Shown here in pieces: positions 1 to 13,313 of a stretch of DNA of 64,000 bases. The translations under genes were made by a program, and so were the position numbers. The stretch comes from Gloeopeniophorella convolvens (Eukaryota > Basidiomycota > Agaricomycetes > Russulales), in contig WTXD01000005.1 in the NCBI GenBank assembly GCA_022496205.1, positions 620,001-684,000 of the forward strand, written 5' to 3'. Under the pieces are notes generated by a model. The model was not told the DNA's origin. It worked only from the letters and a program-made list of their open reading frames with translations, and did not search any database. How positions within the stretch are numbered: the first letter of the stretch is position 1; every line of letters starts with the position of its first letter.

Positions 1-364
1 GTCCAGGAAGAAAAGAGAGGGTGAGTGTGCGTTGGAAGGAGGCCGAGTCGGGGATTTTGGGGCAGCACTGGTTGCTGGGAGGGAAGGAATAATTACGCGG
101 CCACATATGGGCATAGGCGGGATGAGGCGAACGGGTTGCCTCGAGGTGGTTGTGTTTGGCTTCGGTTTCTCTTTTCATTTTCTTTTCGCGGGTTTCCCGC
201 CTTTCCTTTTCACACTTGCTGTCGGCTGGCAGTCGAGGTGTGACGAGCACAGGTAGGTGTGACGCGTTTGCGTGACAGGCCTTGTTAGACGCAGTCCCAA
301 CGACGGAATCCTTGTCTCGTCCGCCCACTGCTGACGACGTTGCTCACGCTTTGCCCGTAGTGCA
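1..364. other. 5' flank of the kinase gene
   Basis: No gene is recognised here. It is the upstream and leader region of the kinase that starts at 365. A T/C-rich stretch at about 165-215 (tttcattttcttttcgcg and similar) is typical of fungal core promoters. Short overlapping reading frames show no family resemblance and are not called. Confidence 0.5.
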
Positions 365-3300
365 ATGGATTCTCTTCAAATTCCCGACTCAAATGTCCCT
401 GGGCCCTCTCGTCAGAACGGCGCCTCCCGCCCAGCCTCAGTCTCTCCCACCCCGACGCCCCTCGCCCCGCCGCCACAGCCCTCTCGCAAGCGCGCCTCAC
501 ACACAGTCACCTCATCTACACACCCAGAGGAGCAGCCCCAGTATCGCGACATTTACTCACATCCTGCCGCCCTCCAGTATGCTGCCAGCCATCCACGTCG
601 CGCCATTCCCAAGTTTGGTCCGTATCTCCTCCTTCAAACCCTCGGCGAGGGCGAGTTTGGAAAGGTCAAGCTCGGCCTTCACACAACATGGGGAGAAGAG
701 GTCGCCGTCAAACTCATAAAAAGGCACAACATCGACTCGGCCATCCGCATGTCAAAGGTCGAACGCGAGATTGAGGTTCTTAGGGTTCGCGTCTCCTTCC
801 TTGTTGATCGGCTCTGCCCTAATATACACGTCCTTGCATGCATTAGATGCTCAAACATCCTAACATCGTCCGCTTATACGACGTCATTGAAACTGACAAG
901 TATATTGGTATCATCCTTGATTATGCCTCGGGTGGCGAGTTGTTCGACCATATCCTTGCCCACCGCTACCTCAAGGAGAAGGATGCCTGTCGCCTCTTTG
1001 CCCAGCTCATATCAGGCGTCTGGTATATTCATCAGCGCAAGATTGTTCACCGTGACCTAAAGCTCGAGAACCTCCTTCTTGATCGCAACCGCAATGTCAT
1101 CATCACAGACTTTGGTTTCGCCAACCGCTTCGAGCATCGTACCGACGACCTTATGCAAACCTCTTGCGGCTCGCCTTGTTATGCCGCCCCTGAATTGGTC
1201 ATCTCAGAAGGGTCCTATGTCGGCTCAGCAGTCGATATCTGGTCATGTGGTGTAATCTTATACGCCATGCTCGCAGGATATCTTCCCTTCGACGACGACC
1301 CTGCCAACCCGGATGGTGACAATATCAATCTCCTGTACAAGTACATCATCAATACACCTCTATCATTCCCCGATTACATCTCCCCCGAGGCCCGCGACCT
1401 TCTGTCTATCATGCTTCAACCCGATCCCCAGCGCCGTGCAAGCCTCGGTATGGTCATGCAGCATCCGTGGCTTGCCCCATACGCGTACTTGTTTGACAAG
1501 ACCGTCGAGGACCTCGAGACGAGCGCGATCGAGCTGCACAGGGCGAAGCGCCAGGCGTATCAGAGACAGATGCGCAACGCCGGACAAAGTGGTTCGGATC
1601 AGAACAAGATGCTCCGTTCTCAGAGTGCCAAGAACGATGTCTTCCCACATGCAAGCGTCGCTGTTACCTCTGTTGCGCCCCGCAGCCACTCTCATGCCGA
1701 AGACCAAACGCTATACGAGACTTCGGCTGACCTTACCGCCCAGGCGCAAGCACAGCCACGCCGCGGCTTCGCCTCACAGATTGTCATGCCAACTCAGCCG
1801 CCGGCGCATTTGGACGACGATCCGTTTGCTCAGAGCCCAGCCGAAATCTCACCGACTCCCATCCCGCTCGTGGTGTCACCCAATGTCGAGCGACCGCCCC
1901 AGCGCGCACGTTCCAACTCGCGCAAGGATACGCTTCCACCCATCCCTGCGCCTGCGCCTGCGGTCAATGGGACCGGCAGTGTACGTAACAAGACAGCCGC
2001 GATGCGGCACACCCTCCAGGTCGAGTACAGTCAGCCTGAGACTCCAACCGCGGTCCCGCAACCCAGGCGCGAAGACACTCCCAAGAAAGAGCGCAGACCA
2101 TCCTACGACCAGCACGCGCAGCCCCAAACGCCGGAGCAACCTCGCCGCCCGTCTGTCAGCGGACCACGCCCGCCACCCGCACCGTCACCTGTCATCCCGT
2201 CTGTCACCCAGACGCCACCGAAAGTGGATACACCGGTGGTGACAGTCAACGCGGCAAGCCCGCCCGTCACACCACAGGCCCAGGTCGAGGAGAAGACGTC
2301 GTATATCGGCGCGGGTTCGACCGGCACCCTCCCGGGAACAGGTGCGTCGAAGAAGGGCAAGCATCAGCGCGGCCTCTCAATCGACAAAATGGGCCTTGGC
2401 AAGATCTTCGGCACGCCCAGTACCGCCGAGTCCCAGTCGCCCGCGCAGGCTGTGCGCTCACCGTCCGAAAGCTCTGCCGCCAACTCACTCTACACGACCA
2501 TCTCTAAAATCTCGGGCTCAACCTCGCGCCGGCCGTCCACTTTGCAGGTCTCGCCATCGTTATCGGCAAGCCCGACCGTCGAGGGTGCACAGACACCACT
2601 GTTGAGCCCCGACAGCGGCAAGAAGAGCCGTCGCAGCACGCTGAGTGTCGTTGTCGACCCGATCGCGCGCACAATCAAGGCGCGTCCAGGGCGCCCCGCG
2701 ACACGCGGTGGCGACCCCGAGACGCCATACCGCGAGAAGGAGCCATCGCGTGAGCGCCAGCCACGTTCCGCGCTGCCGATGTCCGCATCGGAGAAGGCGG
2801 GCGTCGCGCTCGACGAGAAAGCGTCACGCGCCCCCATCCCAGGCGCGGCGATGCCAGCGAGCACAAGCAAGGCGCGCAAGGTCATGCAGTGGTTCCGCTC
2901 GCGCAGCAAGGGTCGCGGGCTCGACGACGAGCCCGAGGCGCCGCTCGGCGCCAGTGCCAACGGCAAGCCGTCCGTGCGCGACGCATTCAACGTGTCCTCG
3001 ACGTCGGTCAACAATGCCCCGGGGAGCGAAGAGTACGTCAGCGTGCCGTCGCGCATGGGCCCGCCCCACCCGCAGCGCACGCCCAGCACGGGCGCAGGCG
3101 CAGAGCCGCCGGCCGCGCCGAGCTTTGCGGAGCTCGTGCGGCGGCACGTCGCGCCGCCGAAGGGCGTCATCCGCACGCACCACGGCGCGGTCAGCCAGGC
3201 GACGACGACGACGGCTGCGCCGAACGACGTGATGCGCCACGTGCGCGGCGTGCTTGAGGCGATGGGCGTCGAGGTGCAGGGCGAGAGCGAGTACAAGTTC

Positions 3301-4015
3301 CGCTGCGTACGCGCGAAGCGCCGCCGCGCGCCGGCCGCGCCGGCCGGGCTCGGGCTCGGGATACGCGAGTCGGGCGTGAGCACGGGCCCAGGCGGGCTCG
3401 CGGCGTTCACGATGATCGGGTCGGCCGCGTCGAACGGGGTGCGTCGCGTCCAAGCACAGTGTTTTCCAGCGCGGAGGGGCTAATGGTAAATTGTCGCCTG
3501 TGCAGGTGGACAAGCGTGGGCTACCGATGCCCTCGCCTTCGTCGTTCAGCGGCGGGACGGGCGGGATGCTCAAGGGCTTGCTGATGCGGCGGCAGTCGTC
3601 ACAGGTGTCGAGCGTGACGCCCATGGACGCGGCGGGTAGTGACTCGGCGTCGGCGTCACCGGACCCGGCTGCGTCGCCCGTGCTATCGCCTCAGGCGCCC
3701 GGCGGGCAGGCGTTCGCGCCGGGCGAGGGCGCGCCGGAGCCCGTGTACGGCGACCCGAGCCAGGACCAGGGCGACGAGGTGCGGTTCTCCGTCGAGCTGA
3801 CGAAGCTCGACGGGTTGAAGGACACGTACTCGGTCGACGTGCGCCGGCTCAAGGGCAATCTGCGCAGCTACAAGTTTTTGTATGATTCTGTGACGCAGTG
3901 CGTGCCGCCTCTTCCTCTCGCATTTTCTGGAGATGGTGTACTGATGAATCACCCGGGCAGGCGTTTGGATCTGGAGCGGTGGGAGAAGCGGCGGGTGGTG
4001 GGCGTGGCGATGTGA
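365..4015 (+). CDS. CAMK-family Ser/Thr kinase (KIN4/MARK-like) with C-terminal KA1 domain
   Basis: Four exons: 365-784, 847-3438, 3506-3897 and 3961-4015, giving about 1152 aa. The catalytic domain covers residues ~85-360. It has the glycine loop GEGEFGKV (94-101), the VAVK lysine (~116), HRDLKLEN (208-215), DFGFAN (228-233) and an APE motif. A long Ser/Pro-rich disordered region follows. A KA1-like membrane-binding domain is split in two: the first half around residues 914-965 (HHGAVSQ to RAKRRR), the second at ~1094-1152 (DEVRFSVEL to VVGVAM), separated by about 125 low-complexity residues. This order matches KIN1/KIN4/MARK kinases of polarity and spindle checkpoints. The exact orthologue is an inference. 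Intron 1 lies inside the kinase N-lobe after EIEVLR. Confidence 0.9.
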
Positions 4016-4707
4016 GTCGCGTGGCGGGACGCTTGATGGCGACGACGACGACGACGACGACGGATCGACTTGGTTTCCTTTCATGTATCCTTTCTTTCAT
4101 CCTTCCTCTTCTTCCCTCTTCTTCTCTCCGTCTCTTTCTCTCCTACTCTTTTCCCGGCCCTCTTTGCCGTTCCCGCTCAAGTTTCCGTTCTTGTTCCCGT
4201 TCTGCGCGCTTGCGTCTGTTCATGGTTCTGTGCTCTGGCATGGGTTCTGCTTCGCTAGCATATACCCGCGTAATCATGTTCTCTCCCATTTCCCAGTCCT
4301 TTCACCCTCCTCACTCCGCCCCGCCACGCCACGCCACTCGCCGAGCGCGCACATCCCTCCCTACTTCACTACTTAGTACGCTTGTTTGCCCTCCCCACTT
4401 CTCGAGTGCGTGGTCTGCTTTTTGATCCAGCCAGTCCGATACTATGTACCTCCTCTTTCCCCCACACGTTTCCAGTTCCGGACAGCACGCTATAATAGAA
4501 CTTGGACTCGATGATGATAGCACGCAGACCGGCGGCGCTGTGACCGACGCAGTACTTAGATGTGGGAATATGGTATATTAAGGCATACATGCAGCGCAAT
4601 GTGCGGGGCAAGAACTCAGGATACAGGCGGCGCGAGGTGGAGATAAGGGCTACATGCTGTTGAAGAGGCTCGATGGGGCGATGGGGCAACGCTGGCGGGC
4701 ACGGGGC
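4016..4707. other. Convergent 3' intergenic region
   Basis: This lies between the ends of two converging genes. It holds a (GAC)n microsatellite at about 4037-4063 just after the kinase stop, and a T/C-rich 3'-UTR-like stretch at 4080-4200. I see no coding signal. Confidence 0.5.
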
Positions 4708-6315
4708 TCACACGGGCCCCAGCCCGTCCGAGCCCGCCGATGACGACGGCACGAGCCACGCGTCGAGGCTCTCCCACCGCGTCGCACGGCAACGCGCGTC
4801 CGCATCCACCGCGCGCTGCGCCTCGTCGCCAAACAGCATCGCCTTCGTCTTCCCGACGGGCAGCGGCCCCAGCCCGGGGCTCGGCGGCGGTGCGGGTGGC
4901 GGCGTGTCCCACGCCGCGAGGCGCAGGAGGAAGTGCGCGTCCAAGCCACCCTCGTCTGCGTCTGCGTCTGCATCGGGGTCCTCGTCGAGGTCGACGTCCA
5001 TGCTGTACGCGGGCCCGGCCATGAGCAACGCGGGATCGATGTGCCCGTTCCCGTCCGCGCCGGGGGCGTCCAGGCTGCCCAGGCCGAGCCCGAGGTCGAG
5101 CCCGATTCCGCGCAGGCGGTCGTCAGCCGCGCCGCGCGCAAGACGTGCCTTCTTCGGCGTCGGCAAGCGCAGCTGCAGGCTGCGCGCGCGCGCATCGATA
5201 ATCGCGTCCGCGGCCTGCGTCGCCCCCTGCTGCTCGGGCTCATCCTCCGCGTCGGCGGGGATGACGGAGACCTGCATGCACGGCGTCCGCGAGGGGTCCC
5301 ACCCCGTGACGTTCGGCAGGCCCCCTGCGGCGAGGTGGCCGGGGTCGAACATCGCAGGGTAGCCGAAGAGCCCGCTGGCGAGGTACGGCGAGGGCGTCGC
5401 GGGGCCGCCGCTGCCCGTGGAGAGCGTCGGGCTCGGGTACATGCCCAGCTCGGGCGTCGCGAACATGGACGGCGCGAACGCCGCGACGTCGGCGGACGGC
5501 ACGCCGAGCATGCTCAGGCTGAGCGCGGCGGGCGGGTCGTTCGGCCCGCCGGGAATTGTGCCGGTGGGCGATAGGGGCGAGGGGTAGGGCGGCGCCACGG
5601 CGTGGTTGAAGTGCGAGAGGAGGTCCGGGTTGCCGCTGCGCTTGAGCGTGCACGTCGGGCACGACTTGACGAACTTGGCCGTGAGCTCCTTGGGCACCCA
5701 CGAGTAGTGCAGGCGCAGCGTTGCGCAGGTCTTGTCACGCCCGCCGTGGCGCGCGAGCGCGTGGCAGTAGCACAACACCTCGTAAAGCTGCTCACGGATA
5801 GCAACGGGGCGCTTGTCGTGCAGCACCAGGGGCTCGGGGTTGCCGCTGTTGTTCTGACTGAAGGACGTCTGCGGGTAGGTAAAGACAAACATCTTGCGGA
5901 CCCAGAAGCGGAACTGGGCGGTGCTGGCACGGTCCTCGGAGCCGCTCTGGAGGACAGCGTAGATCTTGTCGAAGAGGTCCTGAGAGATGAGCGCCTTTGG
6001 CTGCTTGCGATCTGAGAGAGACGCCAGGTATTCTTCCTCGAGGTACTTGTACTGCTCATACGTAGGGAAGCCAGGGATGTCCCTCGGAGCATCAGACGTG
6101 CTGGCACGATGCTGGCTAGGGGCCTCGAGTTGGGGAGTCTCGACGTGGAAGGGGTAGTATGGCGAGTCTGGAGTAGTGGGAACAGACAGATCTCCAGAAT
6201 TCACATCAATGTTACCAAGAACAGCCCTGAGGCCAATCCTGGCGTAGGGTTTCTTGGCGTCGGCTGGAGGAGACAGACGACGAGCTGCCCGATACTTGGA
6301 TGATAGGTTCGACAT
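4708..6315 (-). CDS. Protein with retroelement-integrase-type H2C2 zinc-binding domain
   Basis: One uninterrupted reading frame of 535 codons starting at 6315. At about residues 175-230 it has a His-His-Cys-Cys module: CYCHALARHGGRDKT, then WVPKELTAKFVKSCPTCT. The spacing H-x3-HxGxxKT, YxW and FVKxCPTC is that of the zinc-binding domain of Ty3/gypsy-class integrases. No reverse transcriptase, RNase H or DDE catalytic core is present. The N-terminal 170 residues look like a stable fungal-specific region. The C-terminal ~300 residues are Pro/Ala/Asp-rich and disordered. It is best read as a domesticated integrase zinc finger, possibly a DNA- or protein-binding regulator. The function is not known from sequence. 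Confidence 0.8.
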   Translation of the reverse strand: MSNLSSKYRAARRLSPPADAKKPYARIGLRAVLGNIDVNSGDLSVPTTPDSPYYPFHVETPQLEAPSQHRASTSDAPRDIPGFPTYEQYKYLEEEYLASLSDRKQPKALISQDLFDKIYAVLQSGSEDRASTAQFRFWVRKMFVFTYPQTSFSQNNSGNPEPLVLHDKRPVAIREQLYEVLCYCHALARHGGRDKTCATLRLHYSWVPKELTAKFVKSCPTCTLKRSGNPDLLSHFNHAVAPPYPSPLSPTGTIPGGPNDPPAALSLSMLGVPSADVAAFAPSMFATPELGMYPSPTLSTGSGGPATPSPYLASGLFGYPAMFDPGHLAAGGLPNVTGWDPSRTPCMQVSVIPADAEDEPEQQGATQAADAIIDARARSLQLRLPTPKKARLARGAADDRLRGIGLDLGLGLGSLDAPGADGNGHIDPALLMAGPAYSMDVDLDEDPDADADADEGGLDAHFLLRLAAWDTPPPAPPPSPGLGPLPVGKTKAMLFGDEAQRAVDADARCRATRWESLDAWLVPSSSAGSDGLGPV

Positions 6316-6735
6316 AGCAAAAAGGAGCGATGATAAACGAGCGTAGGCAATAGCGAGTGTGCGAGCAGCTTGACGACAAGGTGCGAAACAGAACCAAGGA
6401 ACGACAGTCAGCCTCAGCGAAGCCCCAAGCGCGGCGGTGGAAAAGCAACACCGCAGATCATGACTTCATACCAAGCATGCACAAACATTAGACGCGTCCA
6501 AATCACGTGTCGGTATGTGTGAATGACGTGACCATCGCTCTTTGCGTCGCCCTCTTCAAGATGCCTTATCAGCCTGGACAGGACCTGCATGACACTCCGG
6601 AAACCCTTTTCGTTGCTTGTTTTCTCGTTACATAGTGACAACAGCGTAATACAGCTTCTCGGTTTTATCAATAAGTCTATCAAGCGCGCGGGTGAACAGT
6701 GAAACGTCCGTGGACCTTCAGTCGGGCTCAATCCC
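6316..6735. other. Intergenic between GAPDH 3' end and the H2C2 gene 5' end
   Basis: This is the promoter and leader of the minus-strand H2C2 gene plus the 3' trailer of the GAPDH gene. No further coding region or RNA gene is recognised. Confidence 0.5.
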
Positions 6736-8229
<1,494 letters not shown>

Positions 8230-8298
8230 GGTTGCTTGTGGTGTGGATGGGTGGATGGGGATGAAGACGAGGAAGAAATCGGGATGGGGGCTGAGGCT

Positions 8299-8307
8299 CC
8301 TTTTATA
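8299..8307 (-). promoter_or_regulatory. TATA box of the gpd promoter
   Basis: TATAAAAGG on the minus strand, about 70 nt upstream of the GAPDH ATG. Distance and sequence fit a strong fungal core promoter. Confidence 0.7.
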
Positions 8308-9344
8308 CTGAGAGCGATTACGCCTAGATTATCTTTGATCGGAGCTTCGGCACCTCTGTCATCATGTCATGGCCAACGTCACGTTCCCCAACGGACCGAA
8401 GTTCTCGCTCAGCCGAGTCGTGACGAGACTCTGCGGCCGCTGCGCCACGCAAATATCCAACCCGCCTTTCTCAGCAACAACTCTGGTTTCACCGCGGAAC
8501 ATGAACTGGGCTCGAGCTGTGCCGCTCGATGCTCCAGTCCCACATCCGCATGAATGTGTCCATACCACCCAATCAGTATCAGCTACCAACGTGCGCTACC
8601 GCGCTCCTGCGTCTTCGGATCTGTATCATCCAACCCCATCCAAGTCCATCTCCCGTTCGCATCCTACCCGATGCGCTGTTTGGTAAATTGAACTTGACAT
8701 CCTGTGCTAATCGCATTCGCATCTGTTCGGCCGCTACTCATTTTTGCGCCACGTTCGCGGATTAAGTGAGCAACTCGAGGTGACTCGAACAGAGTCGCTG
8801 CTGAGAAAACCATCTCAGTCAGCCCGGGCACTGTAATCCATGACACAGTCTCCGGACTCTGCACGGGCTCCGATGGGGTGCGTGTGGCTTTACCAACGAT
8901 TATGCGACGCCGGCGGACATTGCAAGACGCGAAGCTCCTGGACTCAAGATGATCCTAATGTCGCCGCTATATGGAATAGGTCGTTATATGGGATCATTGC
9001 GCCCTTGGCCCCGCGGGAGGTAGGTACTCCGGACCTGAATCCGCATGGTGTCCTACACGAGGGGGTCACAGGCCAGACATTGGACTATCTTCAAAGAACC
9101 AATTGCGCAGACCTATGGGGTGTCGAGGCCACCCCAGGCTGAATCGGGGCACCCATCTTCACGGCAGAAGCGAGAAACAGGGACTCGTGCCAAGAAACCA
9201 AAAATACAATGTTGATTCCCATGCCCTATTGCTACAGTCACAATTAATTGTCTGGATGCTACGATAACGATGTGATGGGGTCATGAATGTTGGGAGGCGT
9301 GGTGTCCGTCAGGTTGCATGCGTGGGTCAGAAGTTGTGGGGTGA
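8308..9344. other. gpd upstream region and 3' flank of the next gene
   Basis: About 1 kb without a convincing gene. It should contain the gpd promoter (proximal part) and the 3' trailer of the membrane-protein gene ending at 9345. Short frames here show no homology that I recognise. Confidence 0.5.
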
Positions 9345-10281
9345 TTATACGCCAACAGGCGAACTTGCACGACTTCGCGGGGCGTAGCGCGGGAGCGATT
9401 CAACAGGCTTGGAGATCAAGAAGCCCTTCAGGCCTGCCTTCTTCTCGCCCTGACGCCCGAACCCGAATCCGGCGAAGCGTTCACCGGGTTCACCCCCGCT
9501 GCCCTTCTCAGAGGTCATAGCTCCGAAGACCGTGGATGCGGCGGATGCGGCACGCTGAACTGGCGGCGGAAGAACACCCTTGGCATGTTCGCGCCAAGAT
9601 GTGATGCTGCGCTTGGATTTCGCGTGTTCCCGGAAGATGAGACCAAGCAGGATGTTGAGGCAGCCGATGGAGAAGAGGAAGAAAGCAGAAACGAGCGCGA
9701 AGTCATCGACGTGGTGGGAAAGGATCGCCGCACCAATTCTGTGTGGCACGATCGTGTCAGTCAATGGATGGTACGCAGAAGGGATGAAAGACATACAGTC
9801 CCTGCATGACGCCAAGAGCGCCGAGACCAAAGTTGGACCCGAGCACAGGGAAGAACCGGTTGAAGAACGACTTTGGCCAACCAATCTCGGACAAGATGAG
9901 GATGATGACTTGGAAGATGATGAGTAGGCGATTCAGGACGGCCCAGAAAGCGCCCGCGGGCTGATTAGGAACGGTGCTGTCACTGCACAACTACTGAGTG
10001 AATGCCGAACGGGAGGAGCAGAGAAAATTGGACGTACGCGATGTAGTCACAATCGAGTAAGTTGTCCGCCTCAGTCGAGTTTGATTTGCCAGCTTGAATG
10101 AAGTGGTTCACTGCTTCCACGTCATGGACCATAGTCACTATACTGCTGGCGAACACAAGCAGGCAAGCGATGATAGAGAGCGCGCGAACGCCATTGAGGC
10201 CAATAAAGACGTCTGAAGAAGGATGTCAGAAAGCGCAGTAAGGTGGTGACATGACGACGTACATGCACGAGGAGGCAGCAT
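9345..10281 (-). CDS. Four-TM membrane protein, basidiomycete-specific (DUF7598-like)
   Basis: Four exons on the minus strand: 10281-10263, 10212-10038, 9982-9797 and 9738-9345, giving 257 aa. Hydrophobic segments include GLNGVRALSIIACLLVFASS, the run around NRLLIIFQVIILILSEIGWP, FGLGALGVMQGLIGAAILS, and ALVSAFFLFSIGCLNILLGL. The last ~90 residues are a polar, Ser/Gly/Arg-rich cytosolic tail. I recognise the pattern (DCDYIA, STVPNQPAG, LSEIGWP, LSHHVDDF) as a conserved agaricomycete membrane family without known function. The DUF label is from memory. All introns are 50-58 nt with GT-AG ends. Confidence 0.85.
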
Positions 10282-10959
10282 GTCGGGTCAATGCAAGGAT
10301 ACTTTGATGGGGCGAATGTGAGTGTAGATGAGCAGAAGAGTGCTTGTTCGTGACGCGAGAAAAATCAACACCAGGTTGACTGTGAGCAAGGACAGGAAGA
10401 TTCGTGCAGGAGATGACGTTAGGAGGAGAGACTGGTCAAAGCCCCCTCGAGGAAAGTATACCACCCGGTGGCAGAAACGCTGCAAGCAACGTTGAAAAAG
10501 GAGGATGGAAGCCACGAGTCCGACCACCCTTGCTTAAGTACCCACCGCGTGTCAGGCGGCATCGCCTTAGAAACGTGGCGAAGAGGAAGAAAAAGCATCG
10601 ACATTGTTTTGAGCATGCCACACGGATAGGCCGTCCATGTCTACGTTGTTGTCGAACAAAAGCTACAAAAGCGTGAGGAACAATGGCCGAGCCGACAGTG
10701 TTGGCTCCGCCGCCGCTCCGGTAACAGCCGTTGCCATCTGTTGCCACATTCGGCAGAACATCCCGCCTGCAGCTTATGCAAGCACCATCCTGCCTTCCTC
10801 TCCTCAGGCTACCAACGTTGTTTACTGCTGCAACACTACCGTCCTGGCCCTTGTGTATCCTTGTGTGAACGTTGAGACAACCGTGTGTCCACTTCTAACA
10901 TCTTTTCCTGGGCTGCCATCCTACAGTATCCTCACGTCTTGAGCTGTCCGTCTCGCTCA
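10282..10959. other. Divergent promoter region between membrane gene and F-box gene 1
   Basis: It separates the head-to-head starts at 10281 (-) and 10960 (+). Several short frames exist on both strands. None has recognisable domains, so I treat it as shared promoter sequence. Confidence 0.5.
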
Positions 10960-12727
10960 ATGACTGTAACAAAACTCGTCTCCCTACCCACAGAACTACT
11001 CGTCAATATCCTGGAGTACTGTGATACCCCTGCTATAGTTGCATGCATTCTGGTACGCTTCGTCTGACCCCTCCTTCTCTGCGTGCACTACTGACGTTAT
11101 CGTGGGCTCAGACGTGCTCCAGGCTTAAATATATCGTCGACCACACCTCCACATTGCGGTATGTGGTCGACCTCGCAGCCAACGGGATGTACGATAGAGG
11201 CTCCAACGTCAGCATCGCTCATAGACAACAAAGGTTGGAGGCGTATCTCACGGCTTGGCGGGACCTGTCTTGGTCGGAATCTGGGTCGTCCTCCGACTTT
11301 ACTGGCAGGAGCTGGCACGGCCTCCATGTGTTTGGCAATATCCTGGCATATCAGTCTGAGAAGCTTCCGGGGTACGCGCTGACGCTCCAGCGTTTGCCTT
11401 CGAAATTGCGGGCAGTCAACTCAGAGCGTTGGTGTATCGAAACGCCGTCCTGGGCCTTTCAACTCGACATCGACGATGCGCAAGACCTTTGCATATATCG
11501 CATGTGAGACTGCCTATGGCTTGCGCTACCTTATCTCACCGACGTCTGAGCCACGGCAGACCACAGAGCCCAGAATTCCATATCGTCACCCTCTCGTCCG
11601 GTCTCGCCCATCCGTCGAATACGACGCAGGGATTGGTCACTTTAGACGACGATGTGACCTTGGTTCAACACAACGACCTTCGCATACACCGCGAGAGTTT
11701 TGCCTTCGTTGCTCACGATTCGGACAAGTACAGAAGCACTGTCTTTGTATTTGATTGGAAGCATGGCGAACGACTCGCACGCGTCGTAAGCAGTGGGTCT
11801 GATCTCTGGATGATATACTCACACAATGCAATATTTCCATACAATGCCATAGGAAGCTCCATACTACCAAGACGTTTTTGATTTTTTAGACGAGCGACAC
11901 ATTCTAGTAGTACACCCTAGTGGTTTTACCGTTCGTGAAGGCGCAGAGGTGATCGACATCTACGTTCATGACATCCACTCTCGTCCGGATCACGTTGCAA
12001 AGGTCGATGAATGCTTCCATATAGTATACCCAATGCCGAAGGGCCAGGTTCCAAACACCACTCCGCGTATCGAACTTCGACACAATGTGGTCAGGTGCAG
12101 GCCGTCAGCCCTGCCCCGCGAGCTCGGCTCCGAGCTCTTCCGCGATTGCGGAGCCGACAGGCTTGTAGCATTGCGGGTCGCAACAAGGGTCAACAGAACG
12201 TTGCCTTTCCACAATGGGGTGGTCGAGTTTGAACTGCACATCCCCTCCCGTGCGCTCGTAGCCCTCGCCCATTCTTTTGCCTTTCCAGCGGTGGATGCAC
12301 TGACTTGCCCCTTCATACGCGTAACGAGAGAACAGCGCTACACCTCCACCTCATGCGCTGTCGCGGGAATGCGCGCTATTATCAGACAACCCTCTCTACG
12401 AGAGAGTGACGGGCGCTGGGCCCTCAAGATTTCCGACTATCATTATGGGCGCGTCGCCAAGGCCCGGGCTATTACCGGAAACACTAGGTTTGCGTCGACC
12501 AGCCCTCTGCCTTTCATCGAGGCGGAGATGGTGCTCGAGGAGATGGAACTTCCCGGAACCGTGCCAGTATGCGCACTGCTCGAAGACGGCGTAGTAGTAT
12601 TTGAAGTAGACCCGGAGGTAGGTCTCTACTTATCATTGGCTTCTGCGACCGCGGTTCTAATATAGCGTCGATCTGACGCTCGCAGAATCGCAGAACCATC
12701 CGCAACACCCGGGTATATTCGTTCTGA
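10960..12727 (+). CDS. F-box protein (tandem copy 1)
   Basis: Five exons: 10960-11052, 11112-11503, 11551-11785, 11853-12617 and 12686-12727, giving 508 aa. The N-terminus (LVSLPTELLVNILEYCD, then IVACILTCSRLKYIVD) is a typical F-box. In this fold a substrate adaptor binds Skp1 in an SCF ubiquitin ligase. The remaining ~450 residues resemble the rapidly evolving agaricomycete F-box families and have no named domain. The five-exon model is supported by the neighbouring paralogue, which has the same intron positions and phases. The third exon begins after a short 47-nt intron ending GTCTGAG. Confidence 0.85.
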
Positions 12728-13313
12728 ATGCTTATGGAGAGCTCCCGCACAGGACCCCCGGTGCTACTGCGCAGAAGTCGAATATAGATAGACCATTGAA
12801 ATTCAGTTTGTAGATGCTGCAGCGGTGGGAATTTCAAATTCTCAAGACATTCATGACGTTTCCTTGAACTCAAGGTCCCCGCCTCCAGCTTTAGGTATTC
12901 TCCCTCTGGGATCCTCCAAGCACACGTGTGTTCAGAGTCTTATGGACTCTCAGTATACATCGACGGCGTGACCCAAAGTTTATATTGTGGACTTCTGTGG
13001 ATACACCAACGGCACATGACGGTGCCGGTAGTGCTTCTCACGCCTGCGGCCGGGCTCCGTGTGGTAGTTACGTAAGTGCTGTCGGAAGTATCGTGACCAA
13101 GTCTACTTATCCTGTCTTCCACTCCCACTGCCTCGTCGAATGTTGTTCACTGACTCAGATTCGTTTATCTTTGTGTGAATGCTGTGGGAACCTAGCTCCC
13201 GAAATCTCACCGCAAGCTTTGCCTCAGGGATCCATTTGACGTCCAAAAACAAGAACAAGAGCTCGCGCTGATCCTCACCGGATTCTGAGGGACTACTTCG
13301 GACACACGCCTCA
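12728..13313. other. Spacer between tandem F-box genes
   Basis: It contains the 3' trailer of copy 1 and the promoter of copy 2. No supported gene. Confidence 0.5.

Noticed and set aside
2490..3410. 306-codon minus-strand frame inside the kinase gene
   Set aside because: It is antisense to the GC-rich disordered region of a well supported gene, with Arg/Ser/Pro composition and no domain. It is a compositional shadow.
10288..10527. 79-codon minus-strand hydrophobic frame just upstream of the four-TM protein
   Set aside because: It is out of frame with the gene that starts at 10281 and falls in its promoter. There is no independent support.
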